64,000 nucleotides of DNA, taken from IMG/VR virus record IMGVR_UViG_3300047157_000111, positions 1-64,000 of that record, one strand, 5' to 3'. Numbering within the stretch: the stretch's first letter is position 1; each line of letters opens with the position of its first letter. Positions 27,452-33,319 of this stretch are shown one piece after another. A program made the translations under genes and the position numbers. The notes beneath the pieces are model-generated. The model ran no database searches. It saw nothing but the letters and a program-made list of their open reading frames with translations, and had not been told where the DNA came from. Source of the stretch: a virus.

Positions 27452-28292
27452 AATTACGTATTGCTTTGTAAAATGGATGTCTGTAACTACCAGCTGGTGT
27501 ACGTTCGAAATATGTAAACGTAGCTCGCTTACCTATGTAGTCGCTAACGTTATCTAGTATATCAGCTAGCATTTTGTAGTTGTAACCTTTACCTGGAGGA
27601 CAACCAAATTCTACGCCATCGTCATCAATCATTAAGAATTTACCTAATGTGCCTGTGCGTTTACCTTTACCAGGAACATAGCCTACTATAGTGGCTTCTG
27701 TGTCGTGAAAGTCTTTAAACTTTTGCAAGTTGTAAGAACGCTTGCATTCATATGGCTTATCTAGTCTTAGTATAGATCCTTCGTAACCCGCGTTTAAGTT
27801 TATTTGATGCAACACTTTAGCGTGATCATTGTCTTTAACTTGAGTTGTGTGTGTATGTTTAACACAATAAGAATACATATCAGAACAAGCTAGTTGATCC
27901 ATTCTGTAACTATAAGGCATGTTTAACACATTTTCTATGTAGTCATAACAATGAAATTGTACTAATTTAGATGCCTCAGTTCTGTCAGATGGCGTTGGTT
28001 TAGTTTTTCTGACTAATGATATGATCTTGTTGAAATCGTCTCTTAGATCATGATTATATAACTCACCGTCAAGTATAATATCAGGGTTCTGTGTGAAAAA
28101 GAAATGTAATGAATTAGTAATGTGAGCTATGTTAAGCCACGGTTTACCAGTACGTGAAAAAGCTTGTACTTCATTATTGTCGCCGAGTTTAATCACACAT
28201 CTAACACCATCTAGTTTAGGTTGCATATATACTTTCTCGGACCAGTCGACAGGTTTTTTGTCTACTTTGTATGCGAGCATTGGTTTTATCAT
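27444..28292 (-). CDS. ATP-dependent DNA ligase
   Basis: 282 residues. It seals nicks after replication or recombination. The nucleotidyltransferase motif I is KLDGVR with the adenylated Lys26. Motif III (ILDGELYNHD), motif IV (YEGSILRLDKPYE) and motif V (NLQKFKDFHDTEA) follow in order, with an OB-fold C-terminus (GYVPGKGKRTGTLGKFL). The size is that of compact phage ligases, which lack an N-terminal DNA-binding domain. It lies directly downstream of a small gene that has one copy of the 34-bp early element. Confidence 0.9.
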   Translation of the reverse strand: MIKPMLAYKVDKKPVDWSEKVYMQPKLDGVRCVIKLGDNNEVQAFSRTGKPWLNIAHITNSLHFFFTQNPDIILDGELYNHDLRDDFNKIISLVRKTKPTPSDRTEASKLVQFHCYDYIENVLNMPYSYRMDQLACSDMYSYCVKHTHTTQVKDNDHAKVLHQINLNAGYEGSILRLDKPYECKRSYNLQKFKDFHDTEATIVGYVPGKGKRTGTLGKFLMIDDDGVEFGCPPGKGYNYKMLADILDNVSDYIGKRATFTYFERTPAGSYRHPFYKAIRNYE

Positions 28293-28293
28293 A

Positions 28294-28557
28294 TTATTTA
28301 AATTTATTTAGTTTATTTTCTACTTTTATTATATCTATTTTTATTTGTTCACACTTTTTATAATCTTCTTTCTGTAAATTATAATCAAGTGCAGTCATTA
28401 ATTGAGCTAGCTCAGCAAGAAGGGTTTGCTCTTCATCATCGTTGAGTGTAAATACCCACTCTTCGGGAATTGATTCAGAACTATGCCCTTCAGCTAAAGC
28501 CTCTACAACTAACTCAGCAACTCGTCTTGCTAATTTTTCAATATCGTTATCAGACAT
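28294..28557 (-). CDS. Small acidic helical hypothetical protein
   Basis: 87 residues from the ATG at 28557. The upstream ATG at 28566 lies inside the 34-bp repeated element, and this ATG also occurs in other copies where it is not the gene start, so the second Met is preferred. The product is acidic and helical, with a likely coiled coil at the C-terminus (YKKCEQIKIDIIKVENKLNK). It is immediately downstream of an early-element copy and 1 bp upstream of the ligase gene. Confidence 0.55.
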   Translation of the reverse strand: MSDNDIEKLARRVAELVVEALAEGHSSESIPEEWVFTLNDDEEQTLLAELAQLMTALDYNLQKEDYKKCEQIKIDIIKVENKLNKFK

Positions 28558-28590
28558 ATTATCCATTGTTGTTCGTATTAAGTTTGTAAA
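28557..28590 (-). promoter_or_regulatory. 34-bp early element, copy 1
   Basis: Read on the minus strand it has TTTACAAAC, then TAATACGAACAA, then the 3' block TGGATAATA. It starts directly after the stop codon of the 154-residue gene and ends at the next start codon, so it fills the whole intergenic space. The blocks are shared with six other copies in this arm. Promoter or operator function is inferred. Confidence 0.65.
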
Positions 28591-29055
28591 TTATCCTTGA
28601 TTGTTAGGGTTTTTACTCCAATCAGTGTATTCGAATTCACTAGTAGAGTATTTATCTATTAATTTATCTACAGGTAAAACAAACATATTTCTAGACTCAT
28701 AATTATTATAGCAACTAACCCAAACATCAGGTTTACCTGTCCATAATATATAAGTATAATGATGATCTATGTTTTCTACGCTAGGGTAAAGGTATTGACT
28801 ATTGTAATGAAAGTCATGAACTAAATGAGATGAAATTCTTGAAGCATCACCAAAATTAGTAAAACCTTTAATGTCTTGCATATGTTTGACCCATTTCGCT
28901 AGTTGTACACCTTGATACTCAGGGTAACCGTCGTGATGTAAATACATATTTACATAGCTTTTGTCACTGATCTCGTGTGGATGTATAGCAAAACCGTCTA
29001 CATACTTACTAGATATAGATCTGTCGACAACCATTGTTAAACTTCTTGTACTCAT
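28591..29055 (-). CDS. Conserved phage hypothetical protein (MSTR... N-terminus)
   Basis: 154 residues. The start STRSLTMVVD followed by YLHHDGYPEYQGVQLAKWVK is a pattern I recall from phage proteins of unknown function with an 'MSTR...HHDGYP' signature. It is rich in His, Tyr and Asp. It forms an overlapping operon with three upstream small genes (4-bp ATGA overlaps at 29052 and 29492), and its stop abuts early element copy 1. Confidence 0.55.
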   Translation of the reverse strand: MSTRSLTMVVDRSISSKYVDGFAIHPHEISDKSYVNMYLHHDGYPEYQGVQLAKWVKHMQDIKGFTNFGDASRISSHLVHDFHYNSQYLYPSVENIDHHYTYILWTGKPDVWVSCYNNYESRNMFVLPVDKLIDKYSTSEFEYTDWSKNPNNQG

Positions 29056-29495
29056 TGTTTTATTTTTTCGTATTCATAACCTTCTTCTATCAACTCGTTT
29101 TCAACTTGCTTTTTCATCTCGCTTGTGTAAGATTCATAGAGTTGCATAACAGCATCTTGAACGTAATCACTATCAATATCATCTACATATATTAGCTCGT
29201 TATAATCACTAGCAGCCTCAACTAACCTGTCAGCTAAGTCATGATCATAGTAGTGTACGTCTTCATTTATACAGACGCTTCTACCATCACCGCTAGTTGT
29301 AACCCAAACTTCATAGCCATCAGCTGTAGTTTCAGCGTATATACTATAGTCAGGAGTTTTATTCCAAGTGTCTGTTATATCAAACTCATAATGGTTTTTA
29401 ACAACTCTAAGAGCTTCGTCATGGTCAATATCATAGTCAATACCTATAGCTTCTAGTCTTTCGTCGATTAAGTCTTCTGTTAATATTTTTTTCAT
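29052..29495 (-). CDS. Acidic hypothetical protein
   Basis: 147 residues, strongly acidic (DIDHDEALRVVKNHYEFDIT, then IYVDDIDSDYVQDAVMQLYE). Such acidity is common in phage proteins that mimic DNA or block host enzymes, but there is no direct evidence here. It overlaps both neighbours by 4 bp. Confidence 0.5.
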   Translation of the reverse strand: MKKILTEDLIDERLEAIGIDYDIDHDEALRVVKNHYEFDITDTWNKTPDYSIYAETTADGYEVWVTTSGDGRSVCINEDVHYYDHDLADRLVEAASDYNELIYVDDIDSDYVQDAVMQLYESYTSEMKKQVENELIEEGYEYEKIKQ

Positions 29496-29707
29496 ATTTC
29501 TTTATTTATTATTTTATCTATTTTATTTATAAGATAATCCTTATCTGTCATGTTACCGTAGTATTCTTGTAAATGCCAAGCTATATCATTTAACTTGTTT
29601 TCCAAAGCTACAATATATATTTTATCATCTTGTTTAATAGGCATTTGTCTTGGATCTATCTCACCTGACTCAACCATTTCGTAATATTTTGTTACTGAAT
29701 CGCTCAT
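29492..29707 (-). CDS. Small hypothetical protein
   Basis: 71 residues, predicted helical, with no recognised motif (VTKYYEMVESGEIDPRQMP at the N-terminus). It has a 1-bp overlap with the upstream gene and a 4-bp overlap with the downstream one, consistent with a coupled early operon. Confidence 0.5.
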   Translation of the reverse strand: MSDSVTKYYEMVESGEIDPRQMPIKQDDKIYIVALENKLNDIAWHLQEYYGNMTDKDYLINKIDKIINKEI

Positions 29708-29940
29708 TACTTTACGATTTTATTACCATACATGAAACTTAAGTTATCTAGTTTCCAAGAGTCTAGATCACCATATGTCAATAGATCTCTAACTTCATCG
29801 ATGGTTAATTCTGACCACATTAATTTTGACATTAACGTGTACTTTAATCTTTTAGCTGAGCTGTATTTTCTAGCACTAGCTTGTAAACTTGTTTTAACGT
29901 CGGGCAACAAGTTGTCGTAGACGGTTTTTAGTTTTGTCAT
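29707..29940 (-). CDS. Small basic hypothetical protein under an early element
   Basis: 77 residues, helical (TKLKTVYDNLLPDVKTSLQA, then SSAKRLKYTLMSKLMWSEL). It is the first gene of a four-gene coupled cluster (29940 down to 28591), and early element copy 7 ends 28 bp before its ATG. No family is recognised. Confidence 0.5.
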   Translation of the reverse strand: MTKLKTVYDNLLPDVKTSLQASARKYSSAKRLKYTLMSKLMWSELTIDEVRDLLTYGDLDSWKLDNLSFMYGNKIVK

Positions 29941-29967
29941 TTGTAAAATTTAATTATTAATTATTAT

Positions 29968-30001
29968 TATTATCCACACTCATACGTATTATGTATGTAA
30001 A
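29968..30001 (-). promoter_or_regulatory. 34-bp early element, copy 7
   Basis: Minus-strand blocks are TTTACATAC, then TAATACG, then the 3' block TGGATAATA, with a variable spacer in between. It lies between the tRNA-Met gene (7 bp away) and the four-gene cluster that starts at 29940. It shares the TACATACATAATACG form with copies 5 and 6. Confidence 0.65.
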
Positions 30002-30008
30002 TATTAGG

Positions 30009-30081
30009 TGCGCAGGAAGGACTCGAACCTTCGACCTCGAGTTTATGAGACTCGCGAGATAACCAACTTCTCCACCGCGCA
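30009..30081 (-). tRNA. tRNA-Met (anticodon CAU)
   Basis: A complete cloverleaf is visible on the minus strand. The acceptor TGCGCGG pairs with CTGCGCA (7 pairs, one G-U). The D-arm is GAG...CTC with GG in the loop. The anticodon arm CGAGT/ACTCG closes a CTCATAA loop (CAU). The T-arm is GAAGG TTCGAGT CCTTC. The GTGGAG start of the D region and the A at position 72 resemble bacterial initiator tRNA, but position 1 is U (pairs with A72) and the three G-C pairs of the initiator anticodon stem are missing. CCA is not encoded. It could be an elongator Met tRNA or, if modified, an Ile tRNA. Confidence 0.9.
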
Positions 30082-30083
30082 AT

Positions 30084-30139
30084 TTGTAACTAGTAAGGAT
30101 TCGAACCTTATAACCGTCGTTAGCCCATATACACTACAA
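30084..30139 (-). other. tRNA-like element A (T-arm, no anticodon arm)
   Basis: A perfect T-arm (TAAGG, loop TTCGAAT, CCTTA on the minus strand) lies at 30094-30110 with the canonical TTC-R-A loop. Flanking TTGTAGT and GTTACAA could form a 7-bp acceptor-like stem (two G-U), but three bases separate it from the T-stem, so the fit is imperfect. A D-loop-like ATGGGCTAAC is present; no anticodon arm can be found. It sits 2 bp upstream of the tRNA-Met gene. It may be a degraded tRNA or a processing signal. The rest of the 195-bp gap (30140-30276) holds a weak hairpin at 30135-30162 and nothing else I can support. Confidence 0.4.
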
Positions 30140-30276
30140 GCTCGTAAAAACGTTTACTTGTACAATGTTTTGCCTGACCTAGTTGCCGCTAGCTATTCAC
30201 TTATGTATGAGAATCCATCATATAACCTATTTTTCATGATCAACTTCAAACTCATCTAATTAAGCTACTCGTCTAG

Positions 30277-30465
30277 CTACTTGCGTCGCCAAGCTCTGTG
30301 CACAGATGCGCTAACTTCTTGGCTAACAATTTGTATTGTATTACCAGTTTTATGCTCGATAATAGGTACGTAGCTGTAATCTTCTACTGTACTACATGGT
30401 ACACATGTTTTATAGCCATAATTTATTCTGATAGGATGCACTACTGTGCCGCATTTACAATACAT
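30277..30465 (-). CDS. Small zinc-ribbon-like protein
   Basis: 62 residues. The N-terminal YCKCGTVV and the later TCVPCST give two Cys pairs about 18 residues apart, as in a zinc ribbon. A basic C-terminus (VHRAWRRK) follows. It starts 28 bp downstream of early element copy 2. It may bind nucleic acid or a host protein. Confidence 0.55.
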   Translation of the reverse strand: MYCKCGTVVHPIRINYGYKTCVPCSTVEDYSYVPIIEHKTGNTIQIVSQEVSASVHRAWRRK

Positions 30466-30492
30466 ATTTATTTATTTTATTTGTTACATTTA

Positions 30493-30525
30493 TATTATCC
30501 AAACTTGTTCGTATTAAGTTTGTAA
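30493..30525 (-). promoter_or_regulatory. 34-bp early element, copy 2
   Basis: Minus-strand blocks are TTACAAAC, TTAATACGAACAA, and the 3' block TGGATAATA. It starts directly after the stop of the 30526-30714 gene and lies 28 bp before the ATG of the zinc-ribbon gene. Confidence 0.65.
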
Positions 30526-30714
30526 TTATTTTTTATTTGTACTAATATACATGTACTCAATAGCTTTACTCATTACATAACTATGTAGGTCGTTGTATTC
30601 ATCGCCTTCAACAGGTTGATCTGCTATTTGCCAATCAATACTATCATACATTATTTCTTTAGTGACGTCAGCAATACCTTGTGCTATCTCGTCTATTTCT
30701 TTCATTCTACTCAT
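30526..30714 (-). CDS. Small acidic hypothetical protein
   Basis: 62 residues, acidic and helical (MKEIDEIAQGIADVTKEIMY). It follows the 86-residue gene with one base between stop and start. No family is recognised. Confidence 0.45.
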   Translation of the reverse strand: MSRMKEIDEIAQGIADVTKEIMYDSIDWQIADQPVEGDEYNDLHSYVMSKAIEYMYISTNKK

Positions 30715-30715
30715 A

Positions 30716-30976
30716 TTATATCTTATTAAATATTGTTACTTCAACCCAACCTTTTTCACTGTGACCTGCCTCACATTTAATTCCAGCTTTAGTTAACTGA
30801 TCTTCTAGCTTTATCGCCGCATCCCATAAATCTGGTTCAGGCATCTCGTCATGGTCATCATCATACATAACCTCACCTCTACATTGATAGAATATATCAT
30901 CGTAGTCATTTTCTACGTACTCAAAATCCCAACCATTTACTCTTACGTCTTGCTTTTCTTTTAATATCTCTCTCAT
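30716..30976 (-). CDS. Acidic hypothetical protein
   Basis: 86 residues, with an acidic centre (YVENDYDDIFYQCRGEVMYD, then DDHDEMPEPDLWDAAIK). It lies in a tight run of early genes with 1-bp spacing on both sides. No family is recognised; a DNA-mimic or host-takeover role is only a possibility. Confidence 0.45.
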   Translation of the reverse strand: MREILKEKQDVRVNGWDFEYVENDYDDIFYQCRGEVMYDDDHDEMPEPDLWDAAIKLEDQLTKAGIKCEAGHSEKGWVEVTIFNKI

Positions 30977-30977
30977 A

Positions 30978-31379
30978 TTAATACATTGTTAAGTTTCTCA
31001 TGTTATAGTTTCTCTTGCAGAAGTCTATTATATATACAAGTCTAGCAAGCGGATCATTGATTAATTCTCTAGCATAACATATAGCCTTTGTAGTTTCTAG
31101 CTTACCGTCACGCATTATTGTCCATCGCTCTTCGCGTTTATATACTTTATTTAGTTGATATATTCTGTCACTTGAGTTACATCTTCTTACGTAACCTGTT
31201 TTGTAAGACGCTATTTGATCACCGTTTGGCAAAACAAATTGTCTTGTACCATTTTTCTTTTGTCTGTCAGTAGTCATTTCTATGATGTTATACTCAACAA
31301 ACATACGTTTAGCGAACAAGTCTACTAGTTCTGCACGTCTTTGTTTCCAATTCATATGCTCTTGATATAGATCTCTCAT
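30978..31379 (-). CDS. Basic hypothetical protein
   Basis: 133 residues, basic (NWKQRRAELVDLFAKRMFVE, then ATDRQKK-like stretch and VYKREERWTIMRDGK). The beta-strand-rich centre with NGDQIASYKTGYVRR may bind nucleic acid. It overlaps the upstream gene by 4 bp (31376-31379). No family is recognised. Confidence 0.5.
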   Translation of the reverse strand: MRDLYQEHMNWKQRRAELVDLFAKRMFVEYNIIEMTTDRQKKNGTRQFVLPNGDQIASYKTGYVRRCNSSDRIYQLNKVYKREERWTIMRDGKLETTKAICYARELINDPLARLVYIIDFCKRNYNMRNLTMY

Positions 31380-31642
31380 AATGTTTTTCTTATTAATATT
31401 AGTTGTTTAGTGTCGAATTTTTTATGTGTTTCTTGCCACATTTTGTTGTGTGTAAACTTTCTTGATTTAGAGAAACTAGATTTTTGACCTGTTTTAACTC
31501 TATTCCACTCGCTATCAGTTAAACCTGAGTGCATAGTGTGATGTGAATGTTTACGTCTGTGCTCGTTACCTCGTAACTTTCTCTGATTTGCAGAGTATGC
31601 ACACAGCTCTTTCATGGTTGTTGGATTAGATGTTACGCCCAT
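31376..31642 (-). CDS. Basic His/Lys-rich hypothetical protein
   Basis: 88 residues, very basic (RKLRGNEHRRKHSHHTMHSG, then KTGQKSSFSKSRKFTHNKM). It overlaps the upstream gene by 10 bp and the downstream gene by 4 bp, so translation is coupled. It could bind nucleic acids. No family is recognised. Confidence 0.5.
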   Translation of the reverse strand: MGVTSNPTTMKELCAYSANQRKLRGNEHRRKHSHHTMHSGLTDSEWNRVKTGQKSSFSKSRKFTHNKMWQETHKKFDTKQLILIRKTL

Positions 31643-31827
31643 GGATTATCTGATTTTTGTACATAGGTTAAACCTTTGTAGTTGAACCAATCGGTGATTC
31701 CGTCTTGATCTTTGTCTTCATTGTAAATAAAAGCAAACTTTTTAGGTAGACTGCTAACTGAGTAGCCTTTGTAAGTTTTGTTGTTAATTTTAATTGTTGA
31801 CGAATTGATAAATTTTATTGATTTCAT
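31633..31827 (-). CDS. Small hypothetical protein under early element
   Basis: 64 residues, beta-rich (KSIKFINSSTIKINNKTYKG, then NEDKDQDGITDWFNYKGLTY); the DKDQDGITD stretch resembles a calcium-binding dockerin-like loop. It starts 17 bp after early element copy 3 and is the first gene of a coupled cluster down to 30526. Confidence 0.5.
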   Translation of the reverse strand: MKSIKFINSSTIKINNKTYKGYSVSSLPKKFAFIYNEDKDQDGITDWFNYKGLTYVQKSDNPWA

Positions 31828-31843
31828 ATTGTATATTTGATTA

Positions 31844-31877
31844 TATTATCCATTACTGTTCGTATTTGGTTTGTAAA
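31844..31877 (-). promoter_or_regulatory. 34-bp early element, copy 3
   Basis: Minus-strand blocks are TTTTACAAACC, AAATACGAACAG, and the 3' block TGGATAATA. It lies inside the 3' end of the 48-residue gene (31846-31992), whose stop codon is the TAA of the TGGATAATA block. An ATG in the element opens a 9-codon frame that ends in ATGA over the next gene's start. Confidence 0.65.
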
Positions 31878-31992
31878 ATAACATAGAATTTAGCTCACTG
31901 TTATTATACTTTGCCCAATATTGTCTTTCTACGGCTTCTATTTGAGCTCGTGAGATCTTAAAGAGTGGTTTATGTGAGTGTTTTCTTTTCAT
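31846..31992 (-). CDS. 48-residue basic protein ending inside an early element
   Basis: It starts with ATG at 31992 (ATGA overlap with the upstream gene) and ends with the TAA of early element copy 3, so its last residues (FYKPNTNSNG) are encoded by the element. The rest is basic and helical (KRKHSHKPLFKISRAQIEAV). Coupled overlap supports it; no family is recognised. Confidence 0.5.
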   Translation of the reverse strand: MKRKHSHKPLFKISRAQIEAVERQYWAKYNNSELNSMLFYKPNTNSNG

Positions 31993-32198
31993 CTGTAGTC
32001 AACATTAGGTTTAATATTCGCTGCAGTTGCTTGTCTGAACTCCCACTCACGTTGTCTGTAAGCGTGATCAGTACACCATTTTCGCCAAGCTTTACTTACA
32101 GTATTGTTAACACCGTATTTAGCTTCGAACTCTTCGACTTGTCTAAGTTTAGCGTCGATCTGTTCTTGAGGGTAATCTTTATATTTAGTAGAAGTCAT
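31989..32198 (-). CDS. Small charged hypothetical protein
   Basis: 69 residues, charged and helical (YPQEQIDAKLRQVEEFEAKY, then VSKAWRKWCTDHAYRQREWE), rich in Trp and Arg in the second half. It overlaps the downstream gene by ATGA and the upstream 39-residue gene by 14 bp. Confidence 0.5.
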   Translation of the reverse strand: MTSTKYKDYPQEQIDAKLRQVEEFEAKYGVNNTVSKAWRKWCTDHAYRQREWEFRQATAANIKPNVDYR

Positions 32199-32304
32199 AG
32201 TATATATCTAAAACGGTTGATCTTTGTTCTGAAGTGAGTTTACTGTAGCACTTACCGTATTTTCTGTAGCTTATTTTAAGCAGGTATGTATTCATATGTG
32301 ACAT
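32185..32304 (-). CDS. 39-residue hypothetical protein
   Basis: It starts with ATG at 32304 and overlaps the next gene by 14 bp. The product (SHMNTYLLKISYRKYGKCYS) is Tyr-rich with a C-terminal helix. It is 5 bp from the end of the 45-residue gene upstream. Evidence is limited to tight packing. Confidence 0.4.
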   Translation of the reverse strand: MSHMNTYLLKISYRKYGKCYSKLTSEQRSTVLDIYYDFY

Positions 32305-32309
32305 AGTTA

Positions 32310-32447
32310 TTATTTTTTATTAGTTAATTTATAGAACTCTATTCTGTCAAGAACATCTTGTCTAGTTATTTTATTTTCCATTTGTAATAGTATATCGTTT
32401 GACATATCTATTTTTTTACCGTTAGAGCAAGTTAGTATATATTGCAT
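32310..32447 (-). CDS. 45-residue hypothetical protein under early element
   Basis: It starts with ATG at 32447, which is 23 bp downstream of early element copy 4, and ends 5 bp before the next small gene. The product (QYILTCSNGKKIDMSNDILL, then QDVLDRIEFYKLTN) is plausible as a short helical protein. No family is recognised. Confidence 0.45.
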   Translation of the reverse strand: MQYILTCSNGKKIDMSNDILLQMENKITRQDVLDRIEFYKLTNKK

Positions 32448-32469
32448 ATTATTATTTATTAGTTATTAT

Positions 32470-32503
32470 TATTATCCATTAGTGATCGTATTTAGTTTGT
32501 AAA
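32470..32503 (-). promoter_or_regulatory. 34-bp early element, copy 4
   Basis: Minus-strand blocks are TTTACAAAC, AAATACGA, and the 3' block TGGATAATA. It begins 2 bp after the stop codon of the 49-residue membrane protein gene and lies 23 bp before the start of the 45-residue gene. Confidence 0.65.
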
Positions 32504-32505
32504 TA

Positions 32506-32655
32506 CTATCCATATATTCCAAAACTATTTGGCGCTCCATTTTGTATCATATCTACTACTAAAGCGATTGATCCACATATTACTAATGTTAATTGAGCGT
32601 AAGCGATAATACCAATTACTATATTTAATACTTTGTGATGATGAAATTTTCTCAT
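32506..32655 (-). CDS. 49-residue single-TM membrane protein
   Basis: It starts with ATG at 32655. The basic N-terminus (RKFHHHKV) is followed by one or two hydrophobic segments (NIVIGIIAYAQLTLVICGS). It could be a small membrane-located host-takeover or lysis-inhibition factor. It ends just before early element copy 4. Confidence 0.5.
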   Translation of the reverse strand: MRKFHHHKVLNIVIGIIAYAQLTLVICGSIALVVDMIQNGAPNSFGIYG

Positions 32656-32689
32656 AATTTATTTATTTATTTATTTATTTGTTATTAGT

Positions 32690-32729
32690 TGACATGGTGA
32701 GAATCGAACTCACATTAACCATTATGTCA
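32690..32729 (-). other. tRNA-like minihelix B (acceptor plus T-arm)
   Basis: On the minus strand TGACATA pairs with CATGTCA (6 pairs, one mismatch), and directly next to it a perfect T-arm (GTGAG, loop TTCGATT, CTCAC) stacks without a gap. A 9-base linker ATGGTTAAT holds the D-loop-like GG. There is no anticodon arm. A 7-bp hairpin (ACTTGTT/AACAAGT, 32732-32765) lies on its 5' side. This is the shape of a tRNA acceptor-T minihelix, the minimal RNase P substrate. It lies in a 133-bp non-coding gap between two early genes. Confidence 0.5.
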
Positions 32730-32788
32730 TTACTTGTTCACATTTTTATACTTATAGAAACAAGTGGAACTCAAAGTTGATTGATAGT

Positions 32789-33019
32789 TTACTGTACTTC
32801 GACTATCTCTCTCGCGATCACTGGAACACTAGTTGAAGAAGTGTAAGATTTGTACTTAAGAAAACAGTTCATGTTACTTAGTTTATCTTTCATTACTTCA
32901 TACACTTTATCGTGATTGTAAGTGACTGACTTTCCATTTTTGAAGTTGACAGTGATTGTTTGATTTTTTCCGATTAGTGATTGTCTGATGACAAATCTTT
33001 TTGAAATTAAGTTACTCAT
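32789..33019 (-). CDS. Small basic hypothetical protein under early element
   Basis: 76 residues, basic and beta-rich (RFVIRQSLIGKNQTITVNFK, then KSVTYNHDKVYEVMKDKLSN). It lies 49 bp downstream of early element copy 5. The tRNA-like minihelix B follows its stop after 60 bp. No family is recognised. Confidence 0.5.
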   Translation of the reverse strand: MSNLISKRFVIRQSLIGKNQTITVNFKNGKSVTYNHDKVYEVMKDKLSNMNCFLKYKSYTSSTSVPVIAREIVEVQ

Positions 33020-33067
33020 AGTTGTAAGAATTATTTAGTTATTATTATTATTTGTTTGTTACATAGA

Positions 33068-33100
33068 TATTATCCATATCCATTCGTATTATGTATGTAT
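33068..33100 (-). promoter_or_regulatory. 34-bp early element, copy 5
   Basis: Minus-strand blocks are ATACATAC, ATAATACGAATGG, and the 3' block TGGATAATA. It lies 8 bp after the stop of the 40-residue gene and 49 bp before the next start, the longest spacing of the set. Confidence 0.65.
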
Positions 33101-33108
33101 TATTATTA

Positions 33109-33231
33109 TTATAGATTTATTATTATTTCTTCATATAAATAATCTTGAATCATTTCATTATATTTTTCTCGACAGTCGGTCAATGGATTGAATGGAAATT
33201 CTGATTTGATTTGATTGATTAATTCTTTCAT
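33109..33231 (-). CDS. 40-residue hypothetical protein, first gene of the leftward arm
   Basis: It starts with ATG at 33231, which is 26 bp downstream of early element copy 6. The product (KELINQIKSEFPFNPLTDCR, then EMIQDYLYEEIIINL) is an acidic helical peptide. It is the first gene leftward of the divergent control region, where the earliest transcripts are expected. No family is recognised. Confidence 0.45.
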   Translation of the reverse strand: MKELINQIKSEFPFNPLTDCREKYNEMIQDYLYEEIIINL

Positions 33232-33256
33232 ATTTATTATTTGATGGTTACGATTA

Positions 33257-33290
33257 TATTATCCATATTCATTCGTATTATGTATGTAAA
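33257..33290 (-). promoter_or_regulatory. 34-bp early element, copy 6
   Basis: Minus-strand blocks are TTTACATAC, ATAATACGAATG, and the 3' block TGGATAATA. It is the copy closest to the divergent control region and precedes the first leftward gene by 26 bp. Confidence 0.65.
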
Positions 33291-33319
33291 AGGTATATGA
33301 ATTGTTTAGTTGTAGAATA

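Noticed and set aside
29941-30000. Simple TTATTA repeats before several early genes
   Set aside because: They are low-complexity A/T leader sequence common to the whole arm and not a specific repeat family.
30086-30185. A 100-nt full tRNA with CAACTAG/CTAGTTA acceptor around element A
   Set aside because: No D-arm or anticodon arm fits in the 60-nt middle and the first pair is C-A, so a complete tRNA is not supported.
28557-33290. T7-type RNA polymerase promoter reading of the 34-bp element
   Set aside because: TAATACGA is shared with the T7 promoter and some later bases match, but the 3' block TGGATAATA does not fit the T7 start region, and no T7-like RNA polymerase gene is in the window. 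I keep it only as a weak alternative.
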